Positions 34,801 through 46,997 of a stretch of 64,000 nucleotides of DNA are shown here, in pieces. How positions within the stretch are numbered: position 1 is the first letter of the stretch; every line of letters starts with the position of its first letter. The translations under genes and the position numbers were made by a program. This DNA comes from Zasmidium citrigriseum (taxonomy: Eukaryota; Ascomycota; Dothideomycetes; Mycosphaerellales; Mycosphaerellaceae), in NCBI GenBank assembly GCA_002786025.1, contig NHNW01000052.1:62001-126000 (forward strand). The letters are read 5' to 3'. The notes under the pieces are model-generated. The model did not search any database, was not told where the DNA came from, and worked only from the letters and a program-made list of their open reading frames with translations.

Positions 34801-36075
34801 ACGCTCAAGTGCTGGAAGGCGCCCTGCAGTTCGCTGTCGGTCATGACATTGTCCTGGCGAAGTGCATCCCGCATAGCAGCAACTTGTTCGGGAATGTCGT
34901 CTTCTGGTTCGAAACGACAATACCAGGTCGTTGTCGCGATTCTGAGATCCTCATGCAAGTCAGGCCAGAGATCGGATGCAGCGAGATGTCGTATTGCTGG
35001 CATGAGAACATCCTTGTAAGTGCGGCCTTTGAATCTCAAGGTCTCCAGCAAGGTTTTGGCCAGTGACGATTGCAAATTTGCGGATATCTTTGACTTTGAA
35101 GCTCTCTCAAGCAGGGACACCATGAAGGGCCGGCCTTGAGGCGAGCCGATGAGGAGGAATACCAATTTCTCCCACACATCGTTTTTCTCGAGCTGTTGAC
35201 CGAATTTGGTGGCCATATGTTGAAGTCTGCCGGTAGATTCTTCGCACCACGCCTGATCGAGCCCAGGAACCTGCATGAGCTCAAGAACGACGCTGAAAGC
35301 TCGGGAGAGGTCGCTTAGGCTCGTGGTTGTTCCTTGCGGCATGGTAATGCTGCCTTCTGAATTCGGCCACAACTTGCTGACGCTCCTCGCGGGAGGTAAC
35401 TTGAGGTTGAGCGTCGGAATAGCCCCCGGTAGACCCTCGAGAGTAGAGAGAGTTTCTGTAGTAAGAGAATAAGCAAAAGTCCACTTACCAAGTATCGCCT
35501 TGCCACATACCGTCCACGCATTCTTGGATTACTTCCTGTAATACTTTCGCCTGCTGCCAGAGATGGATGGATGCCTTCAAAGATGCAACGGCAGAGCTCA
35601 GCAAGCCCTTGACATCGCATTTTGGTCTTCCGCAGAGCCCAATCAGGGCGGCCAAGAGCTCGAGGAATAGCAGAGGTCCATCCTGGCTGAGTTGCGTCAA
35701 GAGGACATCCGGCTGCCTCTTGACGGTAGACTCGATCACAGCAAGACTGTTGATCGCCTGCTCGAGCAGCTCGTTTCCGTCCGCGAACGGGTTCTGGGTT
35801 TCTGCGGTGGCAACTGGCAACAGGCATCCTTGAATCAGGACGCTGACAAGTTGCGCATTGACGGTGATGTCAGTCTCCTGGGCGGCGGCTTGGTTGTGAA
35901 GGATTTCTTGTAGAAGATCATGAAATGAGGGCGCTGGTCCAGGGGCTGGTTGTTGCCGCTGGCTCGCGGCCTGTCGAGTTTGATTCTGAACGATCTGGGC
36001 GGCTAAGGTTGAAGGTGGTGGCGCTCCGTCACCATTGACGTGCACGCCATTCGTGTTGGCAGACCGGCGTGCCAT
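28810..36075 (-). CDS. mec1: DNA-damage checkpoint kinase Mec1/ATR (UvsB), 2382 aa
   Basis: Exons 36075-35511, 35455-28892 and 28829-28810. Mec1/ATR senses RPA-coated single-stranded DNA with its partner Ddc2/ATRIP and starts the DNA-damage and replication checkpoint in the nucleus. After a disordered N-terminus come a long helical-repeat region, the FAT region, the kinase domain with catalytic DRHGEN (2224-2229) and the DFN motif (D2243, in HVDFNCLFDKG), and a C-terminal FATC domain. The last exon is only 20 nt; splicing it on gives the FATC ending MYIGWCSFL, while read-through gives a non-family tail. Intron 1 has two possible donors, and only GTATGT at 35510 keeps frame (joining VD to ETLSTLEGLPGA). 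Length fits fungal ATR. Confidence 0.95.
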
Positions 36076-36450
36076 GATAATGTCGAGTCGTCTCCCATCT
36101 CATTCCTTGACTTCAACATCCAGTACACGGGGCAGTAGGCCAATTAGTCATTCAGCTGCCGACGGAAGTCGGGGCGTCAAGTTCTTCGAGGGCCGTCAGT
36201 CTTGTCGCACGAAGGAACAAAGATGCTGGAGACGTCGTCTGGATTACACGAACATGAAAGTCTTGTCGAAATTCATCTGATGTCGAAGCCTTCACTCCCA
36301 AACGCGTCCACGAGAAACGAGGTCGCGACCCGCATCACGCCGCCCCACATCGTGCAAACTCAATTCCGACCTCCATCGCCAAGCCTCCATCACCATCACC
36401 ACCCCATCAACCAACCAACAACCACCTCCTCCCTCCACTCCGTCGCCAAA
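36076..36450. promoter_or_regulatory. Divergent promoter region, mec1 / COX16
   Basis: A 375-bp gap between divergent start codons. The COX16 side has a CA-, CT- and CC-rich run (about 36380-36450) typical of fungal 5' leaders. No individual factor site is recognised. Confidence 0.5.
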
Positions 36451-36876
36451 ATGCCAACCTTCACCTCCAAAAAATTCCGCTCCACCTCCCAAAACAACAA
36501 CATAGCCGCCCGCTACCGGTCCCTCCTCTCCCGACACCCCTTCGCCCTCTTCGGCCTACCCTTCATAGCAACCATGCTCTTGGGGTCATTCTTCCTCACA
36601 CCCGCGACGGCGCTGCGCTACGAGCGATACGATCGGAAAGTACGACAGTTGACGAAAGAGGAGGAGTTGGGGATTGGGAAGGATAGACGGAAGGTGGATT
36701 TGAGAGAGGAGTATTATGTGAGTTTCGTCTGCATATTTTTGTTGGTTTGGAGATTTTGGGATGAGGATGGAGTGCTGATTGATGTGCCTGGGCAGAAACT
36801 CGCGGCCAAAGATCTGGATAACTGGGAGCAGAAGCGGGTAAAGCGACTACCTGGTGAACATGATGGAATCCTCTGA
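36451..36876 (+). CDS. COX16: Cytochrome c oxidase assembly protein Cox16, 115 aa
   Basis: Exons 36451-36717 and 36796-36876; the 78-nt intron is phase 0. Cox16 is a small mitochondrial inner-membrane protein that helps assemble cytochrome c oxidase, acting on Cox1/Cox2 modules. Visible features are a basic N-terminus, one membrane segment (about residues 32-50, FALFGLPFIATMLLGSFFL), the family motif ALRYERYDRKVRQLTKEEEL, and the C-terminal block EEYYKLAAKDLDNWEQKRV that forms only after splicing. Reading through the intron gives a frame of unrelated residues. Confidence 0.93.
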   Translation: MPTFTSKKFRSTSQNNNIAARYRSLLSRHPFALFGLPFIATMLLGSFFLTPATALRYERYDRKVRQLTKEEELGIGKDRRKVDLREEYYVSFVCIFLLVWRFWDEDGVLIDVPGQKLAAKDLDNWEQKRVKRLPGEHDGIL

Positions 36877-37124
36877 TCCCCGCGATTATTCTTGATGAAC
36901 GGATGGATGGGAACAGGAATTAGCGAAGGCGTCAAGGAGTCGTGAACACGTTTTCATTCATGATATATGCTTTTCCCAAAAAGCATTAAGAAAGAAGTGG
37001 AGAGTCTTGGTTCAAGACTCCAAAGTCTCGAGCTGCACCTGCTCGACTATATCCCAAACTCCGCTCAACGCCAGACTCGCACGCTCTAAATCTCTACTCA
37101 TCATCACTGGATATGGTCTACCAT

Positions 37125-39497
37125 CTACTTGCTGGTACCATTCGATAGAGCTGGACTTCCCGGGCTCCCGGCCATGAGTGTGTGCTTCGCCTTCTTCCGG
37201 CCGCTGAGGGTATCGACGATCTGCACCAGAGACATCCAGAACTCGTCCTTTGGACGACGGTCCTTCCAGTCGGTCTCATCCCGCTCGATCTTCTCCATGG
37301 GGCTGAACTTGACTCTGGCGCCACGGATACCGATGACGGCTGCCGACATGGGATCGTTGGCAATCTCGTCCTTGGACTTGCCGAACATGCTCTCCAAGTA
37401 TTGAAGGGATTTGACACCGAAACGTGCCGCGCGAACACGATCCATTGGCGAAGGCACGCCACCCTGCTGCACGTGTCCGGGCACGGCGTATCTCGAATCG
37501 AACTTGCCGCCGCTCTCCTCCTTGATGCAGTCGGCAATGAATTCGGTCGTGTACACGGGGCTTGCCTTCTCGTTGCGGAGGATGATCTTGCCCGAACGCG
37601 TGTGGCCTCTGTCGGCAGCGAACTGCTCCTTGAGGAACTTGATGTCCTCGACTAGCATGTTGAGATGGATGCCTTCTTCGGGGGTGTACACAGCGAGGGC
37701 GCCAATTGAAAGGCCAGCAATAGTGGCAATGTATCCGGAGGCTCCACCCTGGGTTTCTACGACGAACACTCTTCGGCGAGATGCCGATGCAGACTGCTTG
37801 ATGCTGTCGCAGTAGTTGATGAGGGCGTTCAGACATGTGTCGGATCCAAGGGAGAATTCGGTGCCAGGAACGTTGTTGGAGATGGTTGCTGGCAGGCAGA
37901 CCATGGGGATCTTGAAGGCATCGTACTGCTCGCGTGCTTTTCGCAGTTCGGACACAGCTGTAAAGGCCTCGAAACCACCGACAACGAAGAGGGAATCGAT
38001 CTTGTATTTCTCAAAGCAATAGGCAGTCGTCGTGAAGTCTTCAGATGGCAGGCCGCGGTTGGTGCCGATCTCTGAACCACCCCGAGATGCCCAGTTCTCC
38101 GCTTCGAGCCAGCTGACTTCCCTCACGGAACCGAGAGGCTTATCGTCGTGATGACGGCACAATCCGGGAAAGCCGTTATGCAGTGCAACCGGAGTGTGGC
38201 CCTTGGCAAGACAGTATGCCACTGCAGCGCGGGTGGTGGCGTTCATGCCTCCAGCGGGTGCTCCGACGTGGATAATACCAACGCGCATGCGCTTCTCCTT
38301 TGGAAGAAGTAGGTCTGTCTTGTCTGTTGCAGTGGTGATGTTGAAAGCATGCAGGAATTCTTCAAATTCGGCGTCTCTGCCCTTCATTGCTTCGTCGAAG
38401 TCTTTCTTTTCGATATGAGCTGCAACCTCTTTCGTCGCCTTGATTGCTTCCATGAGATCTTTCCGCACGATCTTGTTCTCGACGATGCAAATGACGGGCG
38501 AGGGCGTTTCTGGGGTGGAGTCGAGGACGGCTTTGACTGCCTCGACACCTTGAAGCGTTGCGAGCATACGGTCGTAGGCGCATGGTGCACCACCACGCTG
38601 GACGTGGCCAAGAGTGGTGACCCTGGTATCGAGGCCGACCTTGTTTGTGAGCAGATCCTTGACCATGGTAGGAGTTATGTGGTTGAGCTGTCGGTCGTGT
38701 GCTCCTTCGGCCACAATGACGATGGTCTTTCGCTTGCCCAGTTCACGGTGCTTGCGAACGATCGAGGCCATCTCAGATTCCCAGTTCTCTGAGGGTGGGT
38801 TCTCTGGGCAGAAGATGAAGTCGGCTCCGCAGCTAACGCCAGCCATGAGAGCGAGCCAGCCGCAGTGTCTGCCCATGACCTCGACGACGAAAGCACGTTG
38901 GTGGGACAAGGCGGTGGAGTCGATGTTGTCGATGGCTTCACAAATTCGGTGGAGAGAGGTGTAGCATCCAATGGTAGCGTCGGTGCCGCTGAGGTCGTTG
39001 TCGATTGAGCCAACGAGACCCACAATGTTGAGGTGTCGGTATGGCTTCACGGCATCCTCTGTTCGCTTTCCAGTCGATACAAGCTCATCCAGCAGGCTCG
39101 GCCATTCTGCTCTGAACTTGTCTGCTCCTGTCAATGATCCGTCACCACCGCAGATGACTAGTGCGTCTATCCCCTTCTCGATCATGTTGTTCGCTGCGGT
39201 TAGGCGGCCGGCCCGCTCCATGAAGGCCTTGCATCGTGCGGTGCCAATGAGTGTGCCGCCCTCTGATATCCAACCTCTTACATCTTCCCACTGCATCTCT
39301 TTGATCATGTCGCCGCCGTCCACAAGACCCTGATAGCCTTCGTAGACGGCATATGCTGTGCAGCCGGAGGCCAGCGTCTGCCTCACTACGGCGCGCACTG
39401 CTGCACTCATTCCAGGAGAGTCGCCGCCAGAGGTCATGACGGCGATTCGCTTCTGCCCGTAGGGCATAGCGGGCGGTGTTAGGGTGATTTGAGCCAT
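37125..39497 (-). CDS. pfkA: 6-phosphofructokinase, fungal tandem-domain type, 790 aa
   Basis: Phosphofructokinase makes fructose 1,6-bisphosphate from fructose 6-phosphate and ATP in the cytosol and is the controlled step of glycolysis. The protein has the eukaryotic double structure. The catalytic half (about 15-390) shows [56 protein letters not shown] and LGHVQRGG. The regulatory half (about 400-770) shows the diverged equivalents [54 protein letters not shown] and [15 protein letters not shown]. The start ATG ([20 protein letters not shown]) is well placed and no intron is needed. Allosteric control by fructose 2,6-bisphosphate, AMP and ATP is expected from the family. Confidence 0.96.
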   Translation of the reverse strand: MAQITLTPPAMPYGQKRIAVMTSGGDSPGMSAAVRAVVRQTLASGCTAYAVYEGYQGLVDGGDMIKEMQWEDVRGWISEGGTLIGTARCKAFMERAGRLTAANNMIEKGIDALVICGGDGSLTGADKFRAEWPSLLDELVSTGKRTEDAVKPYRHLNIVGLVGSIDNDLSGTDATIGCYTSLHRICEAIDNIDSTALSHQRAFVVEVMGRHCGWLALMAGVSCGADFIFCPENPPSENWESEMASIVRKHRELGKRKTIVIVAEGAHDRQLNHITPTMVKDLLTNKVGLDTRVTTLGHVQRGGAPCAYDRMLATLQGVEAVKAVLDSTPETPSPVICIVENKIVRKDLMEAIKATKEVAAHIEKKDFDEAMKGRDAEFEEFLHAFNITTATDKTDLLLPKEKRMRVGIIHVGAPAGGMNATTRAAVAYCLAKGHTPVALHNGFPGLCRHHDDKPLGSVREVSWLEAENWASRGGSEIGTNRGLPSEDFTTTAYCFEKYKIDSLFVVGGFEAFTAVSELRKAREQYDAFKIPMVCLPATISNNVPGTEFSLGSDTCLNALINYCDSIKQSASASRRRVFVVETQGGASGYIATIAGLSIGALAVYTPEEGIHLNMLVEDIKFLKEQFAADRGHTRSGKIILRNEKASPVYTTEFIADCIKEESGGKFDSRYAVPGHVQQGGVPSPMDRVRAARFGVKSLQYLESMFGKSKDEIANDPMSAAVIGIRGARVKFSPMEKIERDETDWKDRRPKDEFWMSLVQIVDTLSGRKKAKHTLMAGSPGSPALSNGTSK

Positions 39498-40344
39498 TGT
39501 CGTAAATTGGGAGAGGGGGAGGCGAGAAGGGAGGGTCGAGGGAGTGCGTAGGTGTCGAGCTCAAGCAGGTATTAATTTTTATGTCGAGCGGAAGGCGGTT
39601 GCGTATAGAATGTTGGGTGTTGGTAAGAGCTTTTTGCAGACGGCGCCCCACGCTGTGAAGTCACCGGGAGCCACTTGCTCTCAATCGATAAGCGGCCTCT
39701 TCTCGGCAGAATTGCTTGTGACGATGGAGTTGGTCGGGCCCCGCGGCGGCTTGCTGCTATCTGTGATCGTGTAAGTAGGATGTCATATGAAGGTCGTGGA
39801 GAAGTTCTGGTGTTGTGATAAGAGTGAAAAAGCAGGCAACTCACCGATCAACGCCTCGAGGCTCGGCGGCGTTCACGAGCCAACTGACGCACGGCTAAAA
39901 GCAGAGCTCTCGGGAGGGCAACCTTGTTCCTTGAAGCCTATCTGACGTCTTAGCGCGGGAGAGGTGAAGATGAGAAGATGAATGTGGGAGAGAGAAGTCA
40001 ACGTTCAAATATCCCATCAACGAATTTCACCTTGGCGACCGTCGCTGTCCGGATGGCCAAGATGAGTTTGCGAAAGCACAACGCCGCCAAGCCAACAACA
40101 GTCATGTCGGAGACACGGGTCGGCTGCTCAACCGTCCGTGGAACAGCAACATCCATCATCATCCGATTCATCGCTTGACAGCCTTTGCCATCAAGAGGCC
40201 ATGACAGCCAACCTTGCTTCGACGACTCATCCTGTGCTACCAGACCGCGCGCTGCCGCGAGACGGAGGATATTGCCTCGTCTGTTACTTGCTGGACCTTC
40301 AGTCCTACTGAGGCCACCATCTCCCAACATTCTCCATCAGCACC
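39498..40344. other. Divergent intergenic region (PFK / disrupted F-box gene)
   Basis: About 850 bp between divergent start codons, holding the phosphofructokinase promoter and that of the F-box gene. Short open frames occur on both strands but none is convincing. Confidence 0.45.
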
Positions 40345-41759
40345 ATGGCCACTCAACTCGCCATCCCATACGACGTCCTGTTACTCATTTGCGAGCATGT
40401 GAGTCTTGCTCACCGACCGAGTCTTCGCGAATTCGCGTTGGTGTGCAGGTTATGGGCTTCCATCGCTACCACACAGTTGCATCGTAGCATCAGCTTCACA
40501 GTCACTAGTAGACTGCGTCTGGAGCAAGACGTTGACTCTTGTAAGGAAGTACTACAACGGCTTTCTAGTTTCAAACATGTCCGACGTCTGCGCATTGAAG
40601 GTCCGGGCCCCTATGACCCATCGTGCAACTTGAATCGCTCTCTGCCCCGCTGGCGCCCAGCACCGCGTCAAGATCTTGGAGAGGACCGCTATACTATCGA
40701 CAACCATGAGATGGGTCTCTTCGACGACAATGGGAGAATCATACTTATCAATTTGGGACCATGCCCCGAGCAAGCATGGTGGCCCTTGACAGACCTCGTC
40801 TCGCTGCTACCTGCGCTTTCAGATTTTATTTGGAACTCCCCCCAACAGGTGCCTGACAGTCTTCTCCATATTCTGCATGAGTCTCGACCGGAATGCAAGC
40901 TCTGGATCAACGACTGGCGACTGACCTCGCCGCATACTCCTGCTGTGGCCGACAATGAATGGAGCCTCTTGACCTCGCCCTGCCTGCACGCCATCAGAAC
41001 TGTTTACACCAATGGAGGCTATGAAAAAGTCGCCATTATGCAAATGGCTGCTGGCTTGGCTCCAAATCTGAAGAAAGTGTCATTCGTCAACGAGTACGCT
41101 GAAGATGGTCCGGACACCCCTGGAAGGCCTCCGTGGCAGGGCAAGAAGTGGAACAGGCACTCGTTGCCCTTCAGGAAAGGCGCCTTGAAGTCCTTATCAC
41201 TGCATCGAACTCATGACAGTGTGATCGAAACCTGGAGCAACTACACCGACTTTGAAGCGCTGAAGCATTTGTCCATATCTAGCTCACCCTATCGAATCGA
41301 TCTGCCAGTCTTGAGTCGGTACTCCCTTCACAACCTCGAATCTCTGGAGCTGGAGATCCGTAAGGTCAGAAATAAAGATGAACCGTGGTTAGCCACAGTG
41401 CAGCAGTTCCTGCTCCACCTGTCTCCTCTTTCCGCGCTCAAATTAAGAGGTCAACTCCACCTGCTGGTTCTTAACGCGATCCTGAATCATCATGGCCCCG
41501 AGCTTCAAGTTCTGCGGCTACTACAGTCGACTGACCCGCAAGAGCGACCAACGACATCTCTGGACAGGACATTCGACACCTCTTTCCTTATCGAGAACTT
41601 GCCCCGATCATGTCCACACCTACAAGAACTGACGATACCAATACGTCGCTCACGGGGTGACCAGAGCGAAGTCGCTTCCTACAAGTCTCTCGGAGCCTTA
41701 CGCAAACTTCGCCGCCTTGATCTGACACTTGACTGCTCGGACTACTCCGTTCTCTGGGC
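40345..41759 (+). pseudogene. 5' half of a disrupted F-box/LRR gene (codons 1 to about 471)
   Basis: The ATG is in a good context (ACCATGG). The N-terminus (IPYDVLLLICEHV, LREFALVCRLWASI) is an F-box-like segment that would bind Skp1 in an SCF ubiquitin ligase. The rest has leucine-rich-repeat-like stretches (LKSLSLHRTH, LKHLSISSSP, LESLELEI, LRRLDLTLDCSDY), the usual substrate-binding part. At codon about 471 (VLWA) the frame enters the transposable element and ends four codons later at 41773-41775. The missing C-terminal part lies at 54194-54730, in the same frame once the insertion and one duplication copy are removed. This half carries no internal stop, so the insertion is probably recent. 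A truncated protein could still be made. Confidence 0.85.
41752..41759 (+). repeat. Target-site duplication, left copy (CTCTGGGC)
   Basis: Eight bases of F-box coding sequence directly before the element, identical to 54194-54201 after it. An 8-bp duplication is typical of hAT-type and some other cut-and-paste DNA transposons. Confidence 0.85.
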
Positions 41760-41777
41760 CTACCTCCTAAATTAGAC
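41760..41777 (+). repeat. Left terminal inverted repeat (18 bp)
   Basis: CTACCTCCTAAATTAGAC. It pairs with the reverse complement of 54176-54193 at 14 of 18 bases, including the first eight. Confidence 0.75.
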
Positions 41778-42639
41778 AACTGGGGATTGAAAAGGTTGGA
41801 TGGGCTGCGCACGTGATTCAGCTGGCTTCTTCTGTTTTCGGATTAGTGGATTTTTTTCGCCAGCCAATTACAACACACCCTATCCTTTTAATCCCCGAGA
41901 GTCTAAGAATACTCTATATAACTATATTACCCTCGAAAACTAAATCCTTAACTACTATACTTATAACTTAGTAAAGACGTCGAGGCGATAGCGTAGGTAA
42001 TTACGATATTATTACCGTTCTTAGAATTAAAATCTAATAAGCCGCCGTTAAGAAATAAGCGATTACGTATAATAACTCCCCTATAGCCTAGCTAGCTTAC
42101 TATAGGCTAGATAATTACTAAAAATTAACCTCTCTATTTCGATAATCTAATACTTAGAGGCCCTTCTCTTACCTTCTATAGACTTAACTCTAGTTGTCCT
42201 AAAGATCGCCTAACGTCGTTTAGGCCTAATCTAGCGCTAGTAGGTAAAGCGACGATAAGGTCGACCCGAGCTCTATATAGACTAACCCCTAGAGCTTTAT
42301 CTAATACTCTCTACGATTATTTTCTTTACTAGTAACGTAGTCGAGTCTATACTATATAGCCTATAACTAATTTTTAAAGTAAAGCTAACTAGCGGCGACG
42401 ATACTAAGACCCTATTAGGCTACGAAATACTACCTCGAACGTACTAAAACTACCTCGTAGTTATATCTAAGTTAAAGGGAAAGTAGCCTAAGGAGCTATA
42501 GCCCTCGTCGGGCTTATTACTACTACTATCCTCTAGATAGCTAGAGTAACCCGACCTAGAGTAGCCTAAGCCTACGTTATTAGACTAAGCTAAAGCTAGA
42601 GAGCGTCCTAATCTCCGCTCTAATACTAGCCTAGAAATA

Positions 42640-45480
42640 GTAGAGGGCCTCGGTCTCTAGATTAGTCCTAAGGGTACTTAAACCTCGCGCTATCTAAGCT
42701 AGAAGAAGGCTTCCTTTATCGAGCCTAACGAGGAAGATAATAATAATAAAGACGACGAGGATAATAACCTACCTACTAGCCTATTTAGTACGTATAATAA
42801 AGATATATTTAACCTCGAAGAAGAGTAATAGCTTAGCGACGACGAGCTTAGTAAAGAGGAGTAGGATAAGATTAATAGTAAAGGCGCTACTAGAGCTACT
42901 AACGAGTTCTAGTATACTCTAGATATAGACGCTAACGAGGAGTAGAACGACGCTAACTTCCGTAAGATTATACGCCTTATAGCTTACTATAAGATACTAA
43001 TCTAAGAGGTTATACGTCGCTTTATTAAGGATAGTAAGAAGTAGAAGAACTATAAGAAGACGAGGATATACTATCGCCGAGTTAAGATAATCTAGGACTA
43101 CGTATTTAAGGACGAGAAGTTTATATCTATACGTAAGGTTCGATAAGAGCTAAAAGGTCTCGTTAGTATTAGATTCTTCGGCTAGTACTACCTAGGTAAG
43201 ACTAATAAGCCTAAGGACCTTACTAAAATCGACGATATTATCTAGACTAATACTCCGACCTAGTATAACTTAATCTAGGATATATTACCTAACCGTCGAG
43301 CCGGGTAGAAGGACTATAAGTATAAGAACGTACGCGATATAATACGTAAGCGTATAATAACGCTAACGGCTATTATCGTTAACTCGATCGTAACTAATTC
43401 GGCGTCCTAGTAGTAGAAGGCGTTAGGTATCTTCTTAGTAACCTCTAGCGTTAAGCGTCGTATAATTACCGTCCTTAATAATATAGGTATCTATAGCTCG
43501 TACTAATCGATCTAGTATATACTATTAAAGAACGCTAATATATAAGAGAAGCGACTAGCTAAGATCGGTAAGGACCCGTAGATCTACGTCGTATATAATA
43601 ACTTTAACTACTAGTAGAAGCGTCGTAACTAGATTATTAGTAATATTAATTAGTAACTTAATATAACTACCTCCTTCGTAGGTATTTATCTAGAGATTCT
43701 AGAGACTAGGCTAAGTATCGATATATTAGACTATAATAAGTAGCTAGATATCGATAGTATCTTAATAGATATCTATAACGATACTATAAGTAGGGATATT
43801 AATCGCTAGTATATCGACTAGGCTATCGGATATCTATACGATATAGAGGTAAAGGAAGTCTTTATCGACTCTAGTCTCTAGCGCCTATAGTAGCCTAAGA
43901 TTAGTAAGCTCTCCTATAAGAAGACCGAGCTATACTCCCTTAAGATCTCTACCTATAACGAGGTATCCTTATCTAGTATATACGCTATATATAATAATAT
44001 CTAGCTTAACTTTCTTAAGATAGATCGAGAGGCTAACTTTAAGAAGCTACGTATTACTATCGGCGATAATATAACTATTATCCGTATATAGAGTATAAAG
44101 TCCGAGAGCGTCGAGAGCGAGAAGGACTACGATAAGAAGGACTAGCTATTACTAGCTACGACTAGGTAGTTCTATACCTTTATAAATACCTACTTTATCC
44201 TTCTTTCTACCTACTAGGTATCTAATAAGGCTAGAGAGTACCTCGACTACTACTTAGCTAATAATACGGAGTTCTTTACTATAAAGGGTATTACTAACTA
44301 GAAGCCTAAGTACTTCTTAATCTAGGGACTAGTTTACCGTAGCTTCCGTAGCCGAGTTAATAGTCTATTCGTCTAAGAGCTACTAGACTAGAAGCTAATT
44401 ACGTTTAATAGCCTAGTCGATACTAGTAGTAGTCCTCGTAGTAAGGAGAGCCGTATCGATACGGTAAGGACCGCTATTACTAACCTAACGGCCTAATAGT
44501 ATCTCGAGATTATTAACGAGATCTAGTATAAGGCGTTTACTATAGATACGTAGGCTAGTAAGATAACCTCTAAGTTCTCGTAGTAACGTAGTCGTAGCCT
44601 AAATATCCTCTCTAATCCTACGACTAAGCTAGATAACGCTTTTATAACGATAAGTAGGATATTATAGGAAATAAGTCTATTTATAACCGTCTATAAGGTA
44701 GTTCGTATATAAGACGTTAGACACCTCTATCGTACTATCGCCTATCTTATCGTCGCCTTTACTAGTACTAGAAAGACTAACTATACCTAGTAGATAGTAT
44801 ACCTCTACTAGCTTCTTAACGCTATAGACGACGACCTCTATAAAGTAATCTTATCGATAGGATTCGTTAATCCTTCCGGTAAGCGTAGTAAAGCTATAGT
44901 AGCGGACGAGATACTTAAGTTATATAACCTTAAGTACTCTAAGGATTTAAAGTATTCGACTAGCGTTAATTATATCGAAACCCTCCGTAAGTACGCCCTT
45001 AACCGCGAAGCTACTTATATCCTTCGCTCTACTTTTAAGACTAGTATTAGATACTAAGGTACGAATACGTATTCCTATAAGAAGGTATTTATAGACGTAT
45101 TTACGCTTAGTAATAAGATAGTTATTAATAGCCTCGCTCGTTAGTAGAAGTTCGCGGATAGCTAAGATCTAGGTACCCTTTTAGAGGATATCTCGTAGAT
45201 TAGTATCGAGGTACTCTAGGCTAGGGTCGACGCTCTAAATAAGGCGAACTAGCTATACGTAAAGGGCGTAACCTTAGTATCTCGAGACTGTATCGATAGC
45301 GAGGAAGAGTAAGTAGACGCTAGCGACGAGCGTAATAATCGTAGACTAATCGATAAGGCGATTATTAACGACGATAACGACGAGCTAGAGATTACGAGGA
45401 TAGTATAGATAGGCGTTAAGGGCGACGAGGAGATTAGTAAAGTAGAGGCTACTAGTAAACCTAGTACCGACTTTATAAGT
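42640..45480 (+). pseudogene. RIP-killed reading frame resembling DUF6589 proteins
   Basis: Read on the plus strand with TAG/TAA taken as former CAG, CAA or TGG codons, a long frame appears. It starts with an acidic stretch (about 42.7-42.9 kb) and includes a segment reading roughly DPWIYVVYxNFNY (about 43572-43615). A second part (about 44690-45060) reads TSTRKTNY..., then SxGFVNPSGKRSKA, KYSKDLKYSTSVNYIETLRKYAL and STFKTSIRYQ. The order V-Y-D-N-F-N, then a membrane-free helical region, then V-N-x-S-G-K resembles DUF6589, a domain common in fungal mobile elements. Dozens of stops and no ATG mean it is dead. The family call is tentative. Confidence 0.45.
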
Positions 45481-45510
45481 AAGGCGTATTAAGAGGTTAA
45501 TATCTAGGCG

Positions 45511-45688
45511 ATTTAGCTCTACGTAAAGCGTTAAGTAAATTATACTTTATTTACCGTAGAGCTAAATTAATAGCGTAGAGCTAAATTAAGGGTATTAGTA
45601 CTAGAGTATACTATTAGGCGTAGAGCTAAATTATATACGTAGAGCTAAATCGTATACGTAGAGCTAAATCGTATATATAGAGCTAAAT
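45511..45688. repeat. Cluster of 12-bp repeats GTAGAGCTAAAT, block 1
   Basis: Perfect copies at 45556, 45575, 45620, 45639 and 45658, a one-base variant at 45677, and one inverted copy at 45511-45522. Spacing is 19 bp in several cases. Such clusters often mark subterminal transposase-binding regions. This block directly follows the DUF6589-like frame. Confidence 0.75.
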
Positions 45689-46256
45689 CGGTAGCTATTT
45701 AATAGACTTTAATATAGTACTACTAAGACCTCCTTTCGTACGGAGCTATAAACCTAACTTAATTAACTACTTCGCTATCTCTTAAGTACCCTATCTTAGG
45801 ATATAGTATAGCGTCCTTTACGAGAGATATATCTAGCGGCGAGGTAGCGGGCTAGGTATAGTACTAAAGGTACTTATAATAGTCGATCGACTATACGTCC
45901 TATTAAATAAGTAAGATATATATAGGGCGGCTAGTAAGCTTAGTAACGGTCGAACTTATAGCGGTTAGGCTTTTCGGTATAGTAGTAGACGTAGACTTAT
46001 TACTCGACGATAGTAACGCTAACTCCTTATAGTACGAATCCTAGCCTACCTTATTATATCTATCTACCTATAAGACGTCGCTGTAAGTAGTAGTAGTAGT
46101 AGTAGTAATCGCTATAAGTAAGGTAGTTAATCGTCGGCTCCGAGTTAGATAGCTTCGATAGTAATTCTAACTATAGATAAGCTTCGCCTCTACCTCTCGA
46201 GTAATCGCTACTACTCGTACTACCCCTTTAGATATTAACGCCCCCTCTAGAGTAGC

Positions 46257-46330
46257 TTCTAGAGCCGCCTTTTCTAGAGCCGCCTCTTCTAGAGCCGCCT
46301 CTTCTAGAGCCGCCTCTTCTAGAGCCGCTA
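46257..46330 (+). repeat. Tandem array, 15-bp unit TTCTAGAGCCGCCTC, about 5 copies
   Basis: Copies start at 46257, 46272, 46287, 46302 and 46317, with one change in the first and a diverged last copy. The unit is a multiple of three and could once have coded Ser-Arg-Ala-Ala-Ser. Confidence 0.85.
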
Positions 46331-46674
46331 TCGCTACTACCTTAATAACGGAAGCTAGGGCTAAAGGGTCTAACTATAGTAAGACGAGTACCGTAAGATT
46401 CTACGAGGTATTATAGCTAGGTAATTACCTCCTAGATAAGATTAAAACCTAAGGTATAAGCTAAGTATAGTACTATTACGCGTATTAAGGAGATAGACGC
46501 TAGAGTCGAAGTACTAGCCTACGAATAGTATCGACGGCTAGGCTCGATATTTAGGCCTTATTAGAGGTATACTAATCTAGCCCGAGCCTAGTTTAACGGA
46601 AAGAGAGGTAGAAACAAGTATACTCGGTATCGTTATAACGGACAAGAGTACGTATAGTAGGAAATAGAAGTCGC

Positions 46675-46709
46675 CTAGTCGTCTAGTCGTCTAGTCGTCT
46701 AGTCGTCTA
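46675..46709 (+). repeat. Short tandem array, 8-bp unit CTAGTCGT
   Basis: About four copies in a row. CTAG is abundant throughout the RIP-mutated tract, so this may be a product of RIP acting on a simple repeat. Confidence 0.7.
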
Positions 46710-46997
46710 CCGTTAACGCTATCTTAGTACCCTTCTACCCTACTACCCTCTCTAGTACCTTAATCTTAAATATATAGCTAGTACTCGTAGTCTTCTAGGC
46801 CTTAGCTAGCGCGACTTTATCGTCCGCGTGTCGCTAGTATCGTACTATCTACCTATAATTATTAAAGGCCGTATAATCTCTAAGCGAGCTCTATACTCTA
46901 GGCTTTTATATACTAAAGTTTACCTATTACGTTATATTAGCGTAAAAGCTATATATTTTAATTGAAACCTTACCTACTATCCTTTATTACGTCTTAA

